DNA of 55,598 nucleotides, taken from contig CAMBXE010000004.1 in the NCBI GenBank assembly GCA_945871805.1, positions 1-55,598 on the forward strand, read 5' to 3'. This DNA comes from Rhizobium sp. Q54. GTDB lineage: Bacteria > Pseudomonadota > Alphaproteobacteria > Rickettsiales > UBA1997. Every line of letters begins with the position of its first letter. The first letter of the stretch is position 1. The translations under genes were made by a program, and so were the position numbers. The notes beneath the pieces were generated by a model. The model did no database searches. It worked only from the letters and a program-made list of their open reading frames with translations, and had not been told where the DNA came from. This document shows, in pieces, positions 48,238-55,598 of the stretch.

Positions 48238-48528
48238 TCAATTATTTTTGATCTGTTTTTCAAGCTTACTGATTCTGTGTTGATCGCTAAGACGTTTAAA
48301 AAAATTCTGAACAATAGCTGGAGAGCAAGCGATGACTCCAAAAATCAGCCCAAAAACAAAAAAGACAATCATCATCACAAAAACTTTAGTCTGAATTTCA
48401 AACGGCAAGGGATGCGTGCTGATTGTAATCGCCTCACGATTGTCGAGCATAAAAATCACGAGACAAACTAGAAGTAGCAAAAGCACTACAGAGCGAAAAA
48501 TTCGCAAAATTGATTTTATCAATCCCAT
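48238..48528 (-). CDS. LapA-like DUF1049 membrane protein
   Basis: A 96-residue protein with two membrane spans (about 10-28 and 48-70) and a basic C-terminal coiled stretch (FKRLSDQHRISKLEKQIKNN). The motif FMLDNREAITISTHPLPFEIQ between the spans is the DUF1049/LapA pattern. In E. coli LapA works with LapB near LPS assembly; whether it does so here is unknown, and lapB is not in the window. It follows cycM by 7 bp. Confidence 0.85.
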   Translation of the reverse strand: MGLIKSILRIFRSVVLLLLLVCLVIFMLDNREAITISTHPLPFEIQTKVFVMMIVFFVFGLIFGVIACSPAIVQNFFKRLSDQHRISKLEKQIKNN

Positions 48529-48535
48529 TGGAAAT

Positions 48536-49057
48536 TTATTGTTTTTGTAAGAACATAATTACGTCAGCACGGTCTTGCGGCTTTTTTAAACCGGGGAAAG
48601 CCATTTTAGTTCCCAGCACAAAATCTTTTGGCTTAGTAATGAATTGACCGATTGATTCAACGTCCCACGAGCCACCTTTTGCCCTCATTGCATCAGAATA
48701 AGCAAAAGAAGTTGCCGCTCTTTTTCTACCGACAACTCCAAATAAATTTGGCCCAATTTTTGCCGCTTCACCCTTGCCAATAGTGTGACAAGTTGCGCAT
48801 TTTTTGAAAATTTTTGCCCCACGATCGAGGTCTGCAGATTTCATCAATGTAGCTAAATCAACTGCCTTCTCTTCTTTTTTTACGACTGGCTTTCCATCGA
48901 CAGAAAGCTCGATTTGAAAACCTCTTTTGAGCATTTTTTTTGGCTGATAAAGTAAGTTAGCAACAATAACTGCAAATAGCGTGACGGCAATAGACAGGCT
49001 GATCGCCGGCGCAAATTCTTTAAATTTAGCTTGAAGAGATTCGATGATTTTTTTCAT
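48536..49057 (-). CDS. Membrane-anchored cytochrome c (CycM type)
   Basis: A 173-residue class I c-type cytochrome. One N-terminal uncleaved anchor (about 17-37), then haem site Cys87-Ala-Thr-Cys90-His91 (KKCATCHTIGKG), GPNLFGVVGRKRA, and the Met ligand in LGTKMAFPGLKKPQDRADVI. It closely fits CycM/Cyt c552, which passes electrons from the bc1 complex to the aa3 oxidase in alphaproteobacteria and Rickettsiales. Follows prs by 3 bp. Confidence 0.95.
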   Translation of the reverse strand: MKKIIESLQAKFKEFAPAISLSIAVTLFAVIVANLLYQPKKMLKRGFQIELSVDGKPVVKKEEKAVDLATLMKSADLDRGAKIFKKCATCHTIGKGEAAKIGPNLFGVVGRKRAATSFAYSDAMRAKGGSWDVESIGQFITKPKDFVLGTKMAFPGLKKPQDRADVIMFLQKQ

Positions 49058-49060
49058 TGC

Positions 49061-49993
49061 CTAGTCGAACAAAGTAGAAACTGACTTCTCTTGTGAAATG
49101 TTGCGAATGGCTTCGCCAAGCAAATCAGAGATGTTAATAATTTTAATATTTTTGACCGACAAAGTTTCTTCCGAAGGCTGAATCGAGTCAGTAATGACAA
49201 GGGTTTTTAACTTAGAATTAGCAATTCTTTCTGAGGCTTTTCCCGATAAAACGCCGTGAGTAATGTAAGCTGAAACCGACTTCGCACCCTTCTCTAATAA
49301 GGCTTCCGCCGCGTTACACAGAGTTCCACCAGAGTCAATCATGTCGTCAACAATGATGCAGTTTTTGCTTTCAACTTCACCGATAATATTCATCACTTCG
49401 CTTACTCCGGCGCGAGGGCGACGTTTGTCGACGATTGCTAAATCAGCACCGATCTTTCCGGCAATTGCTCTTGCGCGCACTAGACCACCAACATCTGGCG
49501 ACACCACAACCAAATTTTCTAACTCGAAATTTTTCTTGATGTCGCGCACAAAAACTGGCGCGGCGTAAAGATTATCGAGAGGAATATCAAAAAAGCCCTG
49601 AATTTGCCCAGCATGTAAATCCATCGTGAGCACACGATCCGCTCCGGCCGAAGTGATTAAATTCGCAACCAACTTCGCTGAGATCGGTGTGCGTGGCGCA
49701 ACTTTACGATCTTGTCTCGCGTAACCAAAATAAGGAATTACCGCGGTGATTCTTTTCGCTGAAGCGCGACGCAGAGCATCAATCGCAATCAGTAATTCCA
49801 TGATGTTATCATTAGCGGGAAATGAGGTCGACTGCAAAACAAAAATATCTTCGCCGCGCACATTTTCTTTAATCTCAACAAATACTTCCATGTCAGCAAA
49901 GCGCTTAATCTCTACATTGACTAACTTTGAGCCCAAATAGTTGGCGATATTTTGTGACAAAGACGGATTGCTATTGCAAGCGAGTAACTTCAT
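49061..49993 (-). CDS. prs: Ribose-phosphate pyrophosphokinase
   Basis: A 310-residue PRPP synthase feeding nucleotide, histidine and tryptophan synthesis. Seen: [40 protein letters not shown], the divalent-cation site [20 protein letters not shown] in two halves, [16 protein letters not shown], and the PRPP loop [13 protein letters not shown]. Heads the prs-cycM-lapA run. Classic Rickettsia lack full nucleotide synthesis, so prs hints at a richer metabolism. Confidence 0.97.
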   Translation of the reverse strand: MKLLACNSNPSLSQNIANYLGSKLVNVEIKRFADMEVFVEIKENVRGEDIFVLQSTSFPANDNIMELLIAIDALRRASAKRITAVIPYFGYARQDRKVAPRTPISAKLVANLITSAGADRVLTMDLHAGQIQGFFDIPLDNLYAAPVFVRDIKKNFELENLVVVSPDVGGLVRARAIAGKIGADLAIVDKRRPRAGVSEVMNIIGEVESKNCIIVDDMIDSGGTLCNAAEALLEKGAKSVSAYITHGVLSGKASERIANSKLKTLVITDSIQPSEETLSVKNIKIINISDLLGEAIRNISQEKSVSTLFD

Positions 49994-50087
49994 TTTGTTT
50001 GATTATTTCTTCTAGGAAAAATTGCTTTAGAAACGAGGCGGCGCACGCTAGAAAACGACTTAAATTAATCAACTTTTTCTTCAAAAA

Positions 50088-50522
50088 ATGGCTGAAATCG
50101 AGCTTTACGACGTAATCAAAATTTTGCACATCACCGCACTAATTTCCTGGCTCGCTGGGCTTTTATACTTACCGAGAATTTTCGTTTACCACACTCAGGT
50201 CGCCACCGGCTCTGAAACTGATAAAATTTTCCAAGTAATGGAAAAAAAGCTGCTGCGTTACATCATGAATCCAGCAATGATTCTGACTTTTATTTTTGGA
50301 TTTTACCTCGCTTCACAAATCGGTTTTGAATTCGTCTGGTTGCACATCAAATTAACTCTTGTCGCAATACTAACTTTCTATCACCACTTGCTAGGACGTT
50401 GGCGAAAAGATTTTGAAAAAGGCCAAAATAAACACAGTCAAAAATTTTACCGAATCATCAATGAAGTGCCAATTTTACTAATTCTGAGCATTGTAACTTT
50501 GGTAATTTTGAAACCTTTCTAA
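50088..50522 (+). CDS. hemJ: Protoporphyrinogen oxidase HemJ
   Basis: A 144-residue, four-span membrane protein (UPF0093). The start IKILHITALISWLAGLLYLPR carries the conserved His and the Trp-x-x-G-L-x-Y-L-P-R pattern; LLRYIMNPAMILTFIFG and HIKLTLVAILTFYHHLLGRW follow with further conserved His residues. HemJ makes protoporphyrin IX in most alphaproteobacteria and complements the hemA found at 31-32 kb. The next gene begins on the base after its stop. Confidence 0.94.
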   Translation: MAEIELYDVIKILHITALISWLAGLLYLPRIFVYHTQVATGSETDKIFQVMEKKLLRYIMNPAMILTFIFGFYLASQIGFEFVWLHIKLTLVAILTFYHHLLGRWRKDFEKGQNKHSQKFYRIINEVPILLILSIVTLVILKPF

Positions 50523-51083
50523 ATGCAAAATCTTATCGAAATTACCACGGAAAAATTCGACGTCATTTTTGATTTGCGTTACGCTTCAGAAAATAATGTT
50601 TGTGGTCACAAACTTTATTCTTACCCATTTGCTTACATGCATGAAGCCGCAATTGGGCCACTTTCGCGCGCTATTGAGTCGGCAAAAATTTTGGGGCTGA
50701 AGTTAAAAATCTTCGACACATTTCGCCCACTCGAAGTACAAAAATACATGTATGAAAGATTTCCCGGCGATTTTATTTCTAATCCTGAAGACGGCGCGAT
50801 CCCACATTGTCGAGGCGTGGCGATTGATTTAACTTTAACTGATCTTGCCGGAAATGAACTCGACATGGGCACAGATTTCGATGATTTTTCTGAACTCGCT
50901 TTTCACAATTGCGAAAAGATTTCTGTCGAAGCACAACGCAATCGCCTACTCTTTCTTGGTCTGATGACTGCTGCTGGTTTTGATTTCTACTCAAAAGAAT
51001 GGTGGCATTACCAACTTTTTAAACCACGTGAATATCCAGTTTTGAAGGCGCAACCGGAATTAATTCAGCACTCGTTGCGCTAA
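50523..51083 (+). CDS. ddpX: D-Ala-D-Ala dipeptidase (VanX/DdpX-like)
   Basis: A 186-residue zinc dipeptidase (M15D) hydrolysing D-alanyl-D-alanine. Seen: FDLRYASENNVCGHKLY, IFDTFRPLEVQKYMYERFP, the zinc motif HCRGVAIDLTL (His and Asp) and EWWHYQLF (catalytic Glu and zinc His). The residues ahead of the first zinc His are Ile-Pro instead of the usual Ser-x. In a Gram-negative without vancomycin-resistance genes it probably recycles D-Ala dipeptide. No signal peptide, so cytoplasmic. Its 3' end overlaps recF by 65 bp. Confidence 0.9.
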   Translation: MQNLIEITTEKFDVIFDLRYASENNVCGHKLYSYPFAYMHEAAIGPLSRAIESAKILGLKLKIFDTFRPLEVQKYMYERFPGDFISNPEDGAIPHCRGVAIDLTLTDLAGNELDMGTDFDDFSELAFHNCEKISVEAQRNRLLFLGLMTAAGFDFYSKEWWHYQLFKPREYPVLKAQPELIQHSLR

Positions 51084-52107
51084 AAAACGCCTGCAGATTC
51101 GCCGCGGAAATTTCTTCGAATAAATTCTTTTTTCGCTCTTCATCCAGATGCGAAACCACTTCGTCAAAAATTAAAATTGTCGGCTGATTTTTGTAGGAAG
51201 ATGAAATCCGCGCCCGCGCCAAAGTAATACCCAGCATGATCGCTTTTTGCTCACCAGTTGAAGAAAGTTTCGCCGAAATATTTTTTACTAAAAAAATCGC
51301 GTCAAAATCTGAGCGATGCACGCCAAATTCAGTTTTAAAACTGACTAAATCACGCTCACGATTTTCTTTCATTTTGATTTTGTAAAACTCTTCGAGCTGC
51401 GCTGCGCTTTGCTTTGTGACCATTTCCTCAACTTCGCCAATTACACAAAGTTTTGTTTGTGGAAAGTTTGAAGAAAAAGACGAAATCGCTTTATTAAAAA
51501 AATCTATCGCCTCGATTCGCGCTGCACCGATTGAAACGCCTAGCTCAACGATTTTATTTTCTACCGCATTTAGCCATTTATCGTCGCGATGTTTTTGCAA
51601 AATTAGTAGTCTTTCGCGGAGTAATTTTTGGTAATTATTAATACGTCCGGAATGCTCGTGATCTAGGTCAGAGACAATTTTATCCATATAATCGCGCCGC
51701 TCACTTTTACCGGAAATAAAAAGTTGTTCGAGCTGCGGAGTTAAGAAAACAAAATTAATTAGATGACTTCGAAGATCGCTTTGGCGCTTAGAACTGACTA
51801 GCTCTCCATTGATCAGTAAAATTTTTTTCTTCTGAGTTGCATCAAATGAAACGGCGATTTTTTCGATGAATTCGTGGTTAGAAATTTCGGCGTAAATCGT
51901 AAAATTTTTCTCGGTGATTTTTACCATTTCATCAAAATCCGAAGAACGTAAACCAGCACTGCGTCCAAGTAGAGTAAGGCTTTCAAGAATATTGGTCTTG
52001 CCTGCGCCATTCACTCCAACGAGCAAAATTGAAGGCGAAGAAAACTCAATTATTCGCGAAGAAAAATTACGAAAATTAGAAAGAATAATCTTCTGAATCT
52101 GAATCAT
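51019..52107 (-). CDS. recF: DNA replication and repair protein RecF
   Basis: A 362-residue SMC-like ATPase acting with RecO/RecR at gaps and stalled forks. Walker A ILLVGVNGAGKTNILESL, NFRNFSSRIIEF at the start, the signature LSSTGEQKAIMLGITLARA, and Walker B PTILIFDEVVSHLDEERKK. The tail (APSKLDIHVV) runs across the end of the convergent dipeptidase gene. dnaN lies 4 bp upstream, the classic dnaN-recF order; dnaA and gyrB are not in the window. Confidence 0.95.
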   Translation of the reverse strand: MIQIQKIILSNFRNFSSRIIEFSSPSILLVGVNGAGKTNILESLTLLGRSAGLRSSDFDEMVKITEKNFTIYAEISNHEFIEKIAVSFDATQKKKILLINGELVSSKRQSDLRSHLINFVFLTPQLEQLFISGKSERRDYMDKIVSDLDHEHSGRINNYQKLLRERLLILQKHRDDKWLNAVENKIVELGVSIGAARIEAIDFFNKAISSFSSNFPQTKLCVIGEVEEMVTKQSAAQLEEFYKIKMKENRERDLVSFKTEFGVHRSDFDAIFLVKNISAKLSSTGEQKAIMLGITLARARISSSYKNQPTILIFDEVVSHLDEERKKNLFEEISAANLQAFFSATSAELIPVAPSKLDIHVV

Positions 52108-52111
52108 TTAG

Positions 52112-53224
52112 TTAGATACGAACCGGCATGATGACAAACACCGAGCTCATGTTTTTCGCTTCAATCAATGCCGGGGAAGCGCCATCTTTGAAACGCATTA
52201 GCAATTCGTCATTGTCAACTTGGCCGATGATGTCGAGAAGGTAGCGCGAGTTGAAACCAGTTTCGATGCGATCTCCAGAGTAATTAACGTCGAGTTCTTC
52301 GTAAGCAAAAGAGCCGTCATTGGTACTAACTTGCAGACTCAATTTTCCGTTTTCCAAAATCATTTTAACCAGGCGGTGCTTGTCGGTCGCAACAGTTGAA
52401 ACGCGATCAACGCAATCGAAGAATGTTTTTTTGTTAATCGAAGCAACGAGAGAATTATTCTTCGGCAAAACCTTGTCGTAATCAGGAAATTCGCCGTCGA
52501 TTAATTTAGAAATAATCGTTGCCTGATCTGCCAAAACTTTGATTTTCACGCGCGAAATTGCGAAGCGAACTTGCTTCGCTGTTTCGATAATTTTACGAAT
52601 TTCGGCGACAGATTTTTTCGGCAAAATCACGCCAAAAGGAGTTTTTAAATTAATGTCAGCAAAAGAAAGGGCGAGCCTGTGACCATCAGTAGCGACAGTA
52701 CGCAAACTAAAATTTCTACCTTGTTTGATGGCGTGTAAGTAAAGGCCGTTGAGGTAATAACGAGTTTCGTCGCTGGAAATTGCGAAGCGCGTTTTGTCGA
52801 TCATCTTCATTAAATCTTCTGACTTAATTTCGATTTCTTCGCCCAATTCACCTTCCGATAAATTCGGAAATTCTGCCGCGTCAATGCAAGGCAAACTGTA
52901 TTTCGATTTGCCAGATTTAATCTGCAAAATCGTCGGACTTTCTTGCGAAATCATGATCGCGCCTTCTGGAATTTTACGCACGATGTCGAAGAACATTTGC
53001 GCCGGAACTGTAGTTACTCCGCTCTTCTTCATGTCTGCTTCAAAAGTAGCGGTGACGAGAATATCCATGTCGGTCGCCGACAAAATTACTTTGTCTCCTT
53101 CCTGGGTTTTTTGGGCTTCGATTTTAATATTTTGAAGAACGGGAATTGTGTTCTTTCTCTCCACCGCACCACTCACATTTGAGATGGCTTTGAGCAATGA
53201 CTGCTTTGCTACTTCGAACTGCAT
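52112..53224 (-). CDS. dnaN: DNA polymerase III beta subunit (sliding clamp)
   Basis: A 370-residue ring clamp with three similar domains. N terminus FEVAKQSLLKAISNVSGAVERKN, then FAISSDETRYYLNGLYLH, LRTVATDGHRLALSFADI, and the C-terminal FNSRYLLDIIGQ and VFVIMPVRI, where the final MPVRL-like residues shape the partner-binding pocket. The Hda-like protein at 30 kb carries a matching clamp-binding motif. Confidence 0.98.
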   Translation of the reverse strand: MQFEVAKQSLLKAISNVSGAVERKNTIPVLQNIKIEAQKTQEGDKVILSATDMDILVTATFEADMKKSGVTTVPAQMFFDIVRKIPEGAIMISQESPTILQIKSGKSKYSLPCIDAAEFPNLSEGELGEEIEIKSEDLMKMIDKTRFAISSDETRYYLNGLYLHAIKQGRNFSLRTVATDGHRLALSFADINLKTPFGVILPKKSVAEIRKIIETAKQVRFAISRVKIKVLADQATIISKLIDGEFPDYDKVLPKNNSLVASINKKTFFDCVDRVSTVATDKHRLVKMILENGKLSLQVSTNDGSFAYEELDVNYSGDRIETGFNSRYLLDIIGQVDNDELLMRFKDGASPALIEAKNMSSVFVIMPVRI

Positions 53225-53245
53225 GTTTTTAGTTATTTCTATTGA

Positions 53246-55114
53246 TTAACTGACTTTTGGGATGAGGCCTTCGCTGATTGCACTAGCTGCTGAGCCACTT
53301 TGTGCTGAAGGTTTTCTAATTTCTTTGCCTGCAAGTAAATCTTTAATTTCCTCGCCGCTCAAAGTTTCGTATTCAAGCAAGGCTCGGGCTAATTTTTCCA
53401 AATCATCTTTTTTCTCGCTGAGAATTTTTTTAGCTCCGGCAAGGCCTTCGCTGATGATGCGCTTAACTTCTTCATCAATAATTCTGCCAGTTTCTTGCGA
53501 GTAAGGTTTATTGGCGGCGTAAAATCTTGAGCCATCATCTTCGCCGTAATCGATCGCCCCAACTTTATCGCTTAAGCCCCATTTGGTAACCATGCTGCGC
53601 GCCATTGAGGTTGCTTGTTCGATGTCGGAAGATGCGCCCGTTGTAACTTGTTCGTAACCGAAAATTAATTCCTCGGCGGCACGTCCACCGAAGGCGACGA
53701 TTAAATCATCTTTTAGTTTCGCGCGGGTAATCGAGAAGCGATCATTTTCCGGTAAGCGCATTACCAAGCCAAGCGCACGACCGCGCGGGATGATTGTTGC
53801 TTTGTGGATCGGATCAGAATTCGGACAATTAAGTGCCGTAATTGCGTGACCAGCTTCATGGTAAGCCGTAAGCTCTTTTTCCGATTTTTGCATCACCATC
53901 GATTTACGCTCAGTGCCCATCATGATTTTATCTTTGGCATCTTCGAAATTTTGCATCGTCACCATTTTCTGATTAAAACGCGCTGCGGTAAGAGCTGCTT
54001 CATTCACTAGATTGGCGAGATCTGCTCCAGCAAAACCCGGAGTTCCGCGCGCTAAAGTTTTTACGTTAATATCTGCGGCACCGACAATTTTTTTCAAATG
54101 CACTTCAAGAATTTGTTCACGTCCAACGATGTCTGGGTTAGGCACAGTAACTTGACGATCGAAACGCCCCGGGCGTAACAAGGCGCGATCCAAAACATCC
54201 GGACGATTTGTCGCGGCAATAATTACGACACCTTCATTGTCAGAAAACCCGTCCATTTCAACAAGCATTTGGTTTAACGTTTGCTCGCGCTCATCATTTC
54301 CACCGCCAACACCAGAACCGCGGTGACGGCCGACCGCATCGATTTCATCAATAAAAACGATGCAAGGCGCAGATTTTTTTGCTTGCTCGAACATGTCGCG
54401 CACTCGACTTGCACCGACACCGACGAACATTTCTACGAAGTCAGAACCAGAAATTGAAAAGAATGGAACGCCAGCCTCGCCAGCAATAGCGCGGGCTAGC
54501 AAAGTTTTACCAGTTCCTGGAGAACCGATTAATAAACATCCGCGCGGAATTCTTGCGCCAACATCTACGTATTTTTTTGGATCTTTTAGAAAGTCGACAA
54601 TCTCAGTGAGCTCTTGCTTCGCTTCATCAATTCCAGCCACATCGCCGAAAGTAATTTTACCTTTGCTTTCTTGTAAAAGTTTGGCGCGCGATTTGCCGAA
54701 TCCAAAAGCGCCGCCACGTCCGCCACCGCCGCCAGCACCCTTAGCAAAATAGATCCACAAACCGACCATTACGAGCAGAGGAAGCCAGCCGACAATTCCC
54801 GCAACAATTTTGTCTGACTTACTAACCAAAGGCACGGCGTTGATCTCTACGCCCTTCTCCTGCAAGACCGCAACGAGATCGGGATATTCCGGAAGGTAGG
54901 TGTAAAACTGCGAACCATCTTTCATTTTACCGGTCAAATCGCTGCCCTTAATGTCGACAGAAACCACCTCACTAGCATCAACCTTCTTCATAAATTCACT
55001 GAAGACGACCTTATTTCCAGCCGCTCTATTCGGGTCGTTAATGAGACTCGAGATGACCATCACCACGGCAAAAATAATCGCCCAAGTTAGAAAGTTTTTT
55101 CCAGAATTTTTCAT
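53246..55114 (-). CDS. ftsH: ATP-dependent zinc metalloprotease FtsH
   Basis: A 622-residue membrane AAA+ protease. Two membrane spans (about 8-26 and 103-124) flank a periplasmic domain; a Gly-rich linker follows; Walker A is GSPGTGKT (197-204, with Ser for the usual Pro), Walker [18 protein letters not shown], second region of homology [21 protein letters not shown], and zinc site HEAGH at 419-423. The C terminus ends in a Ser/Ala-rich stretch. It degrades misfolded membrane proteins and often LpxC. 21 bp upstream of dnaN. Confidence 0.97.
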   Translation of the reverse strand: MKNSGKNFLTWAIIFAVVMVISSLINDPNRAAGNKVVFSEFMKKVDASEVVSVDIKGSDLTGKMKDGSQFYTYLPEYPDLVAVLQEKGVEINAVPLVSKSDKIVAGIVGWLPLLVMVGLWIYFAKGAGGGGGRGGAFGFGKSRAKLLQESKGKITFGDVAGIDEAKQELTEIVDFLKDPKKYVDVGARIPRGCLLIGSPGTGKTLLARAIAGEAGVPFFSISGSDFVEMFVGVGASRVRDMFEQAKKSAPCIVFIDEIDAVGRHRGSGVGGGNDEREQTLNQMLVEMDGFSDNEGVVIIAATNRPDVLDRALLRPGRFDRQVTVPNPDIVGREQILEVHLKKIVGAADINVKTLARGTPGFAGADLANLVNEAALTAARFNQKMVTMQNFEDAKDKIMMGTERKSMVMQKSEKELTAYHEAGHAITALNCPNSDPIHKATIIPRGRALGLVMRLPENDRFSITRAKLKDDLIVAFGGRAAEELIFGYEQVTTGASSDIEQATSMARSMVTKWGLSDKVGAIDYGEDDGSRFYAANKPYSQETGRIIDEEVKRIISEGLAGAKKILSEKKDDLEKLARALLEYETLSGEEIKDLLAGKEIRKPSAQSGSAASAISEGLIPKVS

Positions 55115-55145
55115 TGAAGATTTTTTGAAATTTTGAAGAGGGGTC

Positions 55146-55173
55146 TAAATAGGAAGTGAGGTGAGAGATTCAA
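55146..55173 (-). promoter_or_regulatory. Possible ftsH promoter
   Basis: On the minus strand, TTGAAT (55173-55168) and TATTTA (55151-55146) are 16 bp apart, about 32 bp before the ftsH ATG. It could be a sigma-70 or, given the CTTGAA element, a heat-shock-type promoter. The match is only moderate. Confidence 0.33.
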
Positions 55174-55394
55174 GGAAGTAACCAACTTGATGCTTGTATT
55201 TTTCTTCTCTCGGCCAGTCACCCCTGTGCAAGTTCACCAATTTGGTTCCTTACCATAAAAAGTGTCGCGTTATCTTCGCGAAAGTGGGGATCCAGGATGT
55301 CACGCTCAGAGCCCGTTGTAAGTCTTCTTCTTTTTCTACATTCGTTACGAGATTTTGTAAAAAATAAAAGATCGAAAGTGATTCGCTTCTGCAT

Positions 55395-55420
55395 GGACCC
55401 CGTCATGAAGACGGGGTGAC
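55395..55420. repeat. GACCCCGTC hairpin repeat
   Basis: CCCCGTC (55398-55404) pairs with GACGGGG (55410-55416) around ATGAA, flanked by GGA and TGAC. It is the same hairpin family as at 8936, 30323 and 42368, again with a changed but still paired stem. Confidence 0.7.
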
Positions 55421-55490
55421 AGAGAGAGAAGGAGAGAGGCGGGGTGAGAAGAGAAAGAGAGAAAAAGGGAGAGAGGGCATGCCCCCTTTT
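55421..55490. other. Purine-rich tract with GGGCATGCCC palindrome
   Basis: Positions 55421-55477 on the + strand are almost wholly A/G (runs of GAGAGA, GAGAAAGAGAG), followed by GGGCATGCCC and a run of Ts. The palindrome plus Ts (AAAAAGGG...CCCTTTTTTT) could act as a terminator for something reading on the + strand. The skew could also allow triplex or slipped structures. Confidence 0.5.
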
Positions 55491-55598
55491 TTTAAGACGC
55501 TCTCTCCCTCCTCAAATTGATGGATTAAAATTATCCAGCGAAAGTGAAAACTTAAGCTTGGAATTTTATCAACTTGAAGAGGGAGAGAGTGTCTTAAA
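55491..55598. repeat. 108-bp inverted repeat at window end
   Basis: The left arm 55491-55521 (starts TTTAAGACGCTCTCTCCCTC) and the right arm 55568-55598 (ends AGAGTGTCTTAAA) are inverted copies of 31 bases with three mismatches. The 46-bp interior has no obvious ORF. The element may continue past the window, so its true ends are not certain. Confidence 0.75.

Larger units (their letters stand above)
55115..55598. other. Gene-free region upstream of ftsH
   Basis: No convincing coding gene in these 484 bases. A 62-codon minus-strand frame at 55218-55406 has no recognisable motifs and its start lies in the hairpin repeat, so I do not call it. The region holds a possible ftsH promoter, a hairpin repeat, a purine-rich stretch and an inverted repeat running to the end of the window. 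Confidence 0.6.

Noticed and set aside
55218-55406. 62-codon minus-strand ORF before ftsH
   Set aside because: No recognisable motif, basic low-complexity composition, and its start lies in the hairpin repeat.

Overview
The window reads as a gene-dense, AT-rich chromosome segment from an alphaproteobacterium, most likely of the Rickettsiales/Holosporales type. I base this on family signatures and not on a search: 5-aminolevulinate synthase (C4 haem route) with HemJ, an RatA/COQ10-type START protein, membrane-anchored cytochrome c (CycM type), a Hda-like DnaA relative, a Com1-type DsbA, a PetR/OmpR-type lone regulator, and short palindromic repeats that run into gene ends. It is less reduced than classic Rickettsia, since it carries leuA, lysC, trpE, metK, a photolyase and a histidinol-phosphatase-like gene. 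I see no rRNA operon, transposase, integrase, phage gene or CRISPR array. Nearly all of it is housekeeping; the less usual parts are the palindromic repeats, a photolyase neighbourhood with a broken DUF2256 gene, a repetitive tail on PNPase and several tiny ORFs.

Layout. 1-3.1 kb: glutathione peroxidase, an amber-interrupted DUF2256 gene, DUF3429 and an FeS-type (6-4) photolyase, with a 182-bp palindrome inside the cluster. 3.1-8.9 kb: thiolase (-), then a + strand run of HisN-like phosphatase, engB, a 43-codon membrane ORF, hslU and metK; hslV is absent. 9-11.8 kb: acyl-CoA synthetase and M48 protease (-). 11.9-16 kb: a tightly overlapping + run kdsA, response regulator, queD, ybgC, ffh, ratA. 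16.1-18.4 kb: tRNA-Lys(TTT), kdsB, rimB, rimK. 18.5-19.7 kb: outer-membrane barrel, Grx4 and BolA (-). 19.7-28.2 kb: a minus-strand operon ppiD-trpE-tmk-mdh-truB-rpsO-pnp that ends in a strong terminator.

28.3-40.3 kb: lysC (+), hda and gatC (-), ruvX (+), hemA-helicase-dsbA (-), rnhB-tsaC-FKBP-like-yciB (+), leuA-mreB-mreC (-). 40.4-44.2 kb: ldcA, rlmN, a tandem hairpin-repeat cluster, ccmB (+), alr (-). 44.3-50 kb: nusA-infB (-), then prs-cycM-lapA (-). 50.1-55.1 kb: hemJ and a VanX-like dipeptidase (+), then dnaN-recF and ftsH (-). The last 480 bases hold repeats and no convincing gene.

Functional themes: outer-membrane KDO synthesis (kdsA, kdsB); peptidoglycan and shape (alr, ldcA, VanX-like, mreB, mreC, yciB); translation (ffh, infB, nusA, rpsO, truB, rlmN, gatC, tsaC, queD, rimK); protein quality control (hslU, ftsH, ppiD, DsbA, M48); replication (dnaN, recF, hda, rnhB, ruvX, tmk); haem and cytochrome c (hemA, hemJ, ccmB, cycM). 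Genes are packed with ATGA, TAATG or 1-5 nt junctions, few have clear Shine-Dalgarno sequences, and several convergent pairs overlap at their 3' ends.
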